Origin: Acetobacteraceae bacterium
Lineage (GTDB): Bacteria; Pseudomonadota; Alphaproteobacteria; Acetobacterales; Acetobacteraceae
Assembly (NCBI GenBank): GCA_027311485.1
Contig: DAICYU010000125.1
Coordinates: 1 to 8,986 of the forward strand
Reading direction: 5' to 3'
DNA: 8,986 bases
Under the pieces are notes generated by a model. It searched no databases and had not been told where the DNA came from. It saw only the letters and a list, made by a program, of their open reading frames with translations. Positions 5,437-8,986 of the stretch are shown here, piece by piece. Within the stretch, counting starts at the first letter, position 1. Each line of letters begins with the position of its first letter. Position numbers and translations under genes: made by a program.

Positions 5437-6963
5437 ATGGATTGGTTGACAAGCAGCCCGTTCCCCGCCGAACCGAAAACCGCATGTCCCCACGCGGTCG
5501 TCATCGGCGCGGGTTTCGGCGGATTGGCCGCCGCCATCCGCCTCGGCGCCCGGGGCTATCGTGTCACGGTGCTGGAAAGGCTTGCCGAACCAGGCGGCCG
5601 GGCGGCGGTGTTCCGCCAGGATGGTTTCACGTTCGACGCCGGCCCGACGATCCTGACCGCGCCGTTCCTGCTGGAAGAACTCTGGCACCTGTGCGGCCGG
5701 CGGCTGGACGATGATCTGCGCCTGGTGCCGATCGAGCCGTTCTACCGAATCCGCTTTAACGACGGGACGCATTTCGACTGCTCCGGCGATCCGGAGGTCA
5801 TGCGGCGTGAGGTCATGCGCCTGTCGCCCGGCGACGTCGCGGGCTACGAGCGGTTCATGCGGCTGAGTGAAACGACCTGCCGCATCGGGTTCGAGCAGCT
5901 TGGCGACGTTCCGTTCGCGTCCGTCGCGGATATGGTCCGGATCGCGCCCGACCTGCTGCGGCTGGGCGGCCATCGCAGCGTGTACGCGGTGGTCAGCAAG
6001 TTCATCAAGGACCCGCGGCTGCGCGTCGTTTTCAGCTTCCATCCGCTGCTGATCGGCGGCAATCCTTTCAGCGCGAGCGCGATCTATACGCTGATCCCGT
6101 ATCTGGAGCGCCGCTGGGGTGTGCACTTCGCCATAGGCGGCACCGGCGCGGTCGTGCGCGGTCTGGCGGGCCTGGTTGCGTCCCAGGGCAACGTCATCCG
6201 CTGCAACGCGACGGTGGACCAGATCCTGGTCAGCAACGGCAAGGCGCATGGGGTGCGGCTGGCGTCCGGCGAGACTATGGCCGCGGACATCGTCGTTTCC
6301 AACGCGGACGCGGCCTGGACATACCGCAAGCTGCTGCCGCCGGAGACACGCCGCCGCTGGACCGATCGCAAGCTGGACCGGGCCCGGTATTCCATGAGCC
6401 TGTTCCTTTGGTACTTCGGCACCAGCCGGCGCTACGAGGCTGTCCCCCATCACACGATCATGCTGGGCCCGCGCTATCGCGGCCTGCTGCGGGACATTTT
6501 CGGTCGCAAGGTGCTGTCGGAGGATTTCTCGCTGTATCTGCATCGTCCGACCGCGACCGATCCATCCCTGGCGCCGCCCGGCTGTGACGCGTTCTACGTG
6601 CTGTCGCCCGTGCCCAACCTGGCCGGCGCAACGGACTGGCGCACCGCCGCCGAACCCTATCGTCAGGCGATCGCCGCGCATCTGTCGGCGACGGTGCTGC
6701 CGGACCTGGAACGGCACGTCGTCAGCTCGAAACTCATGACGCCGCTGGACTTCCAGGACCAGCTGCTGGCCTGGCAGGGCGCCGCCTTCGGGCTGGAGCC
6801 TGTGTTGCTGCAAAGCGCGTGGTTCCGCCCGCATAATCGCAGCGAGGATATCGCCAACCTCTATCTGGTCGGCGCCGGCACGCATCCGGGGGCCGGGGTG
6901 CCGGGGGTTTTGTCGTCAGCCAAAGTACTGGATCGGGTGGTGCCGCATGCCTCTGTCCTCTGA
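5437..6963 (+). CDS. crtI: Phytoene desaturase CrtI
   Basis: CrtI is an FAD-dependent, membrane-associated desaturase that introduces successive double bonds into phytoene, giving neurosporene or lycopene for the spirilloxanthin/spheroidene routes. The 508 residues have the typical length. Seen: the N-terminal dinucleotide-binding motif VVIGAGFGGLAAAIRL (from 21; GAGFGG at 24-29) with the following acid in VTVLERL, then GGRAAVF and FDAGPTIL of the family's FAD-binding region, SFHPLLIGGNPF in the middle, and the C-terminal signature LVGAGTHPGAGVPGV (GAGTHPGAGVP at 479-489). The ATG at 5437 lies 8 bp after a TGT-N12-ACA operator and lacks a ribosome-binding site; the only nearby in-frame alternative is TTG 5446. 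The N-terminal 20 residues before the flavin motif are poorly conserved in kind. It overlaps crtB by 17 bp. Confidence 0.96.
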   Translation: MDWLTSSPFPAEPKTACPHAVVIGAGFGGLAAAIRLGARGYRVTVLERLAEPGGRAAVFRQDGFTFDAGPTILTAPFLLEELWHLCGRRLDDDLRLVPIEPFYRIRFNDGTHFDCSGDPEVMRREVMRLSPGDVAGYERFMRLSETTCRIGFEQLGDVPFASVADMVRIAPDLLRLGGHRSVYAVVSKFIKDPRLRVVFSFHPLLIGGNPFSASAIYTLIPYLERRWGVHFAIGGTGAVVRGLAGLVASQGNVIRCNATVDQILVSNGKAHGVRLASGETMAADIVVSNADAAWTYRKLLPPETRRRWTDRKLDRARYSMSLFLWYFGTSRRYEAVPHHTIMLGPRYRGLLRDIFGRKVLSEDFSLYLHRPTATDPSLAPPGCDAFYVLSPVPNLAGATDWRTAAEPYRQAIAAHLSATVLPDLERHVVSSKLMTPLDFQDQLLAWQGAAFGLEPVLLQSAWFRPHNRSEDIANLYLVGAGTHPGAGVPGVLSSAKVLDRVVPHASVL

Positions 6964-7981
6964 CCGCGACGCCAGCGACCAGGAGGCCTGCCGCTCCGCG
7001 CTGCGCGGCGGGTCGAAAAGCTTCGACGCGGCAGCGAAGCTGCTGCCTCGCGCGGTTCGCGCACCGGCGGTGGCGCTGTATGCCTTCTGCCGGGAGGCCG
7101 ACGACGCGATCGACAGCGGCACCGGCAGCCTGGAATGGCTGCAGCAGCGATTGCACCTGGCCTATGAGGGCCAACCGCTCGCCATCCCCGCCGATCGCGG
7201 ACTGGCCTGGATCGTCCGGGATTTCGCCATCCCGCGCGCGTTGCCCGAAGCGTTGCTGGAGGGGTTCGCCTGGGATGCCACGGGACGGCGTTACCAAACG
7301 CTGTCCGACCTCCGCGCCTATGCCGTGCGGGTGGCCGGGACGGTCGGCGCGATGATGGCGGTGCTGATGGGTGTGCGTGACGCCGGCCGGATGGCCGCGG
7401 CGGTCGATTTGGGGGTGGCGATGCAGCTGTCCAATATCGCTCGCGATGTCGGCGAGGATGCACGCAACGGCCGGCTGTATCTGCCGCTGGACTGGCTGCA
7501 CGCCGCCGGGATCGATACGGATGCGTTCCTGGCTAATCCCGGCTTTTCCCCCGCCCTGGCCGGGGTGATTGCTCGTCTGCTGGACGCGGCGGACCTGCAT
7601 TATCGTCAGGCCGGTGCGGGCATCACCCGCCTGCCGCTGGCCTGCCGGCCGGGCATCGGCGCAGCCCGCCTGCTTTACGCCGAAATCGGCCGCGAAGTTG
7701 CTCGGCGTGGCATGGACTCGGTGTCCGGCCGAGCGGTGGTGCCCGGCCGGCGGAAGGCGCGGGTGCTGGCGGCGGGGCTGCCGCGGATGATCCTGCCGCT
7801 GCAACCCCTGGCCGGTGCCTGCGTACCGGAAGGCGCATTTCTGGTGGATGCGGTGGTGCAGGCAGCACCGAGGCCGGCCCAGGCAGGCGCCGCCATACCG
7901 TGGTGGGCACTGGCGGAGCGGGTCCGCTGGACCATCGACCTGTTCGAGCAGATGGAACGGCGGGAGTGGATGCCGCGATGA
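6947..7981 (+). CDS. crtB: Phytoene synthase CrtB
   Basis: CrtB condenses two geranylgeranyl diphosphates head-to-head to phytoene, the first committed carotenoid step, and feeds CrtI encoded just upstream. The 344 residues match the squalene/phytoene synthase family: GSKSFDAAAKLLP (22-34), the first aspartate-rich motif DDAID (52-56, in CREADDAID), and the second motif DVGED (167-171) within NIARDVGEDARNGRLYLP. The carboxylates of these motifs bind Mg2+-diphosphate. The ATG at 6947 lies within the crtI 3' end (17-bp overlap), with only a weak GGGTGG before it, so translation is probably coupled to crtI. Its stop overlaps the next small gene as ATGA. Confidence 0.96.
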   Translation: MPLSSDRDASDQEACRSALRGGSKSFDAAAKLLPRAVRAPAVALYAFCREADDAIDSGTGSLEWLQQRLHLAYEGQPLAIPADRGLAWIVRDFAIPRALPEALLEGFAWDATGRRYQTLSDLRAYAVRVAGTVGAMMAVLMGVRDAGRMAAAVDLGVAMQLSNIARDVGEDARNGRLYLPLDWLHAAGIDTDAFLANPGFSPALAGVIARLLDAADLHYRQAGAGITRLPLACRPGIGAARLLYAEIGREVARRGMDSVSGRAVVPGRRKARVLAAGLPRMILPLQPLAGACVPEGAFLVDAVVQAAPRPAQAGAAIPWWALAERVRWTIDLFEQMERREWMPR

Positions 7982-8172
7982 AGTGGCCCAGCGGCGTCCA
8001 ATGGGAGTGGGCGCTGGGCGACTTCGTGCTGCTCGCCTTCCTGTTCTGGGAACTCCACAAGCTCCGCCGGTCCCAACGGCGGGACCGGGAGAGGGTGCAG
8101 CAGGACGAAGCGCCGGCGGATACGGCTACTCCTTCTCGTGACTCTCAAGCTCCGAATAAACCCGCTCGCTGA
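7978..8172 (+). CDS. Small single-span membrane protein downstream of crtB
   Basis: This 64-residue gene starts at ATG 7978, overlapping the crtB stop as ATGA; the frame is open further upstream only as a crtB shadow. The product has one hydrophobic span at about 12-26 (WALGDFVLLAFLFWEL region), followed at once by a basic stretch (KLRRSQRRDRER) and then a polar, Pro/Ala-rich tail. This predicts an N-out/C-in bitopic inner-membrane protein. I do not know a function. Co-translation with crtB suggests a link to carotenoid synthesis or to pigment-protein assembly, on context only. The last 47 bp overlap the 3' end of the cytochrome gene on the other strand. Translation is plausible but not proven. 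Confidence 0.6.
   Translation: MKWPSGVQWEWALGDFVLLAFLFWELHKLRRSQRRDRERVQQDEAPADTATPSRDSQAPNKPAR
8067..8088. repeat. Strong hairpin inside the 64-residue gene
   Basis: CCGGTCCC (8067-8074) and GGGACCGG (8081-8088) form a perfect 8-bp GC-rich stem with a 6-nt loop, AACGGC. Neither strand has a T-run after it. On the minus strand it lies 38 nt after the cytochrome stop, so it could weakly stop or stabilise either of the two convergent transcripts. Confidence 0.4.
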
Positions 8173-8986
8173 AGTTATCGAGCGTCGCCACCTTCTGGGC
8201 CCAGGACAGGGCGTTGTCGCTCTCGATCACCGGGCAGTAGGCGATCGTCAGGCTGTTGACGATATTCGACCGTTTCGCACCCGGTGCGGCCGATTTCAGT
8301 TTCGCGACCAGGCTCTGCGCCGTCTGCAGCACGTTCTCATTGGTCATCGCGTGCAGGGCAGCGGTGATGCCGCTCTTTGGGTCATTGATAACGGGTGCCA
8401 GTTGCGGCTGCACGACGGTCGGGCAGTGACCATCCGGCCCGATGTTCATCGCGGTGAAGGTTTTCGGCCGCAGCTTCGCCACGTATTGCGCCCCGGCGGT
8501 GGGCGGCGCCTTGTTGCCCCAGGATTGGCGGATGTAGTTCACCACGTCCGCGATCTGCTGATCCGTCATGCCGGCACCCACCGCCGGCATGGGTGCAAGA
8601 TCACCCTGCGCCTCGATCCCGCCCAGGACGACGCGCATTACATCCTCCGGTCCCTTCGCCATGACCGCGCCATTGCCGGCCAGGGATGGCACCGCGCCGG
8701 GAAGGCCCTTGCCGTCAAGCTGATGGCAGGATGCGCAATAGTTCAGGTAAGTCTCCCGGCCCGCCGGGTTCGGCCCGGTGTAGGCGGTACGTTCCGTCGG
8801 TTGATAGCTGGACTTGGCCGGGGTCGATTTCAGGTAGGCAACGATGGCGTGGATGTCGTCATCGGTCATTTTCTTCAGGCTGTCGTGGATCGTCTCTGCC
8901 ATCGGACCGGCGGCGACACCCATGCCCGGCGATACGCCGGTCTTGAGAAACTGGAACAGTTGCTGGTCGGAGTATTTGCCGATTCC
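8126..8986 (-). CDS. Multi-haem c-type cytochrome, N-terminus beyond the right window edge
   Basis: The frame is open from the right edge (286 residues visible). The ATG at 8923 is internal, because the 21 upstream codons (GIGKYSDQQLFQFLKTGVSPG) continue a cytochrome c domain. Residues about 1-55 are the end of that domain, with the GxMAExxxDSL pattern of alcohol-dehydrogenase-type (AdhB-like) cytochromes; its haem motif is off-window. A second domain (about 75-160) has CASCH at 84-88 and a Met ligand candidate in APMPAVG (M133). So there are at least two haems, and the protein is presumably periplasmic or membrane-anchored. A further 125 or so residues contain no CxxCH but two cysteines (C188 in GHCPTVV, C251 in AYCPVI). 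It is likely an electron carrier for a periplasmic dehydrogenase encoded off-window rather than part of the pigment operons. It is convergent with the crt unit. Confidence 0.85.
   Translation of the reverse strand, partial: GIGKYSDQQLFQFLKTGVSPGMGVAAGPMAETIHDSLKKMTDDDIHAIVAYLKSTPAKSSYQPTERTAYTGPNPAGRETYLNYCASCHQLDGKGLPGAVPSLAGNGAVMAKGPEDVMRVVLGGIEAQGDLAPMPAVGAGMTDQQIADVVNYIRQSWGNKAPPTAGAQYVAKLRPKTFTAMNIGPDGHCPTVVQPQLAPVINDPKSGITAALHAMTNENVLQTAQSLVAKLKSAAPGAKRSNIVNSLTIAYCPVIESDNALSWAQKVATLDNFSERVYSELESHEKE

Noticed and set aside
4925..5449. Alternative plus-strand frame over bchO end and the small membrane gene, with RPDLVEA repeats
   Set aside because: It would overlap bchO deeply and lacks a coupled start; the 119-residue frame has ATGA coupling, GGAG and clear membrane spans.
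5413..6885. 490-residue open frame on the minus strand across crtI
   Set aside because: Antisense shadow of CrtI; Gln/Arg/Ala-rich with no domain and no start context.

Overview
This window is part of the photosynthesis gene cluster of a purple (aerobic or anaerobic) phototrophic alphaproteobacterium. It holds the three-gene block bchI-bchD-bchO for Mg-chelatase and its accessory protein, followed by the carotenoid genes crtI-crtB. A kinase-less bacteriophytochrome lies at the left edge and a c-type cytochrome on the opposite strand at the right edge. The DNA is strongly GC-rich by eye. The gene order, the BphP subtype and the cytochrome type fit Rhodospirillales/Acetobacteraceae or Rhizobiales phototrophs. 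The exact genus cannot be fixed from the sequence alone.

Layout: (1) 2-1045 (+): C-terminal half of a bacteriophytochrome (PHY tongue motifs, then a PAS domain, then a short helical module without a kinase H-box). It resembles the BphP1/BrBphP group that antagonises the photosynthesis repressor PpsR. (2) 1046-1328: a 283-bp non-coding stretch. It starts with a perfect TGT-N12-ACA palindrome (PpsR/CrtJ type), contains several inverted repeats, and ends in a hairpin that abuts the bchI start codon. (3) 1329-5390 (+): bchI, bchD, bchO and a 119-residue membrane protein of unknown function. Each of the four overlaps the next by 4 bp, so they are very probably one translationally coupled operon. 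(4) 5391-5436: a short promoter/operator region with a second TGT-N12-ACA site. It overlaps a possible -10 element placed so that the crtI mRNA would be leaderless. (5) 5437-8172 (+): crtI, crtB and a 64-residue single-span membrane protein, again overlapping. (6) 8126-8986 (-): a c-type cytochrome running off the right edge, convergent with and overlapping the 64-residue gene.

How it works together: BchI and BchD (with BchH, not in the window) insert Mg2+ into protoporphyrin IX, the committed step to bacteriochlorophyll; BchO is the alpha/beta-hydrolase-fold protein that accompanies them. CrtB makes phytoene and CrtI desaturates it towards the spirilloxanthin-type carotenoids. The PpsR-like operators at both transcription-unit heads, together with a PpsR-antagonist-type phytochrome next door, suggest that far-red/red light relieves repression of both pigment pathways. 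The repressor gene itself is not in view. The least explained items are the two small membrane proteins, the structured bphP-bchI spacer, and the C-terminal extension of the cytochrome.
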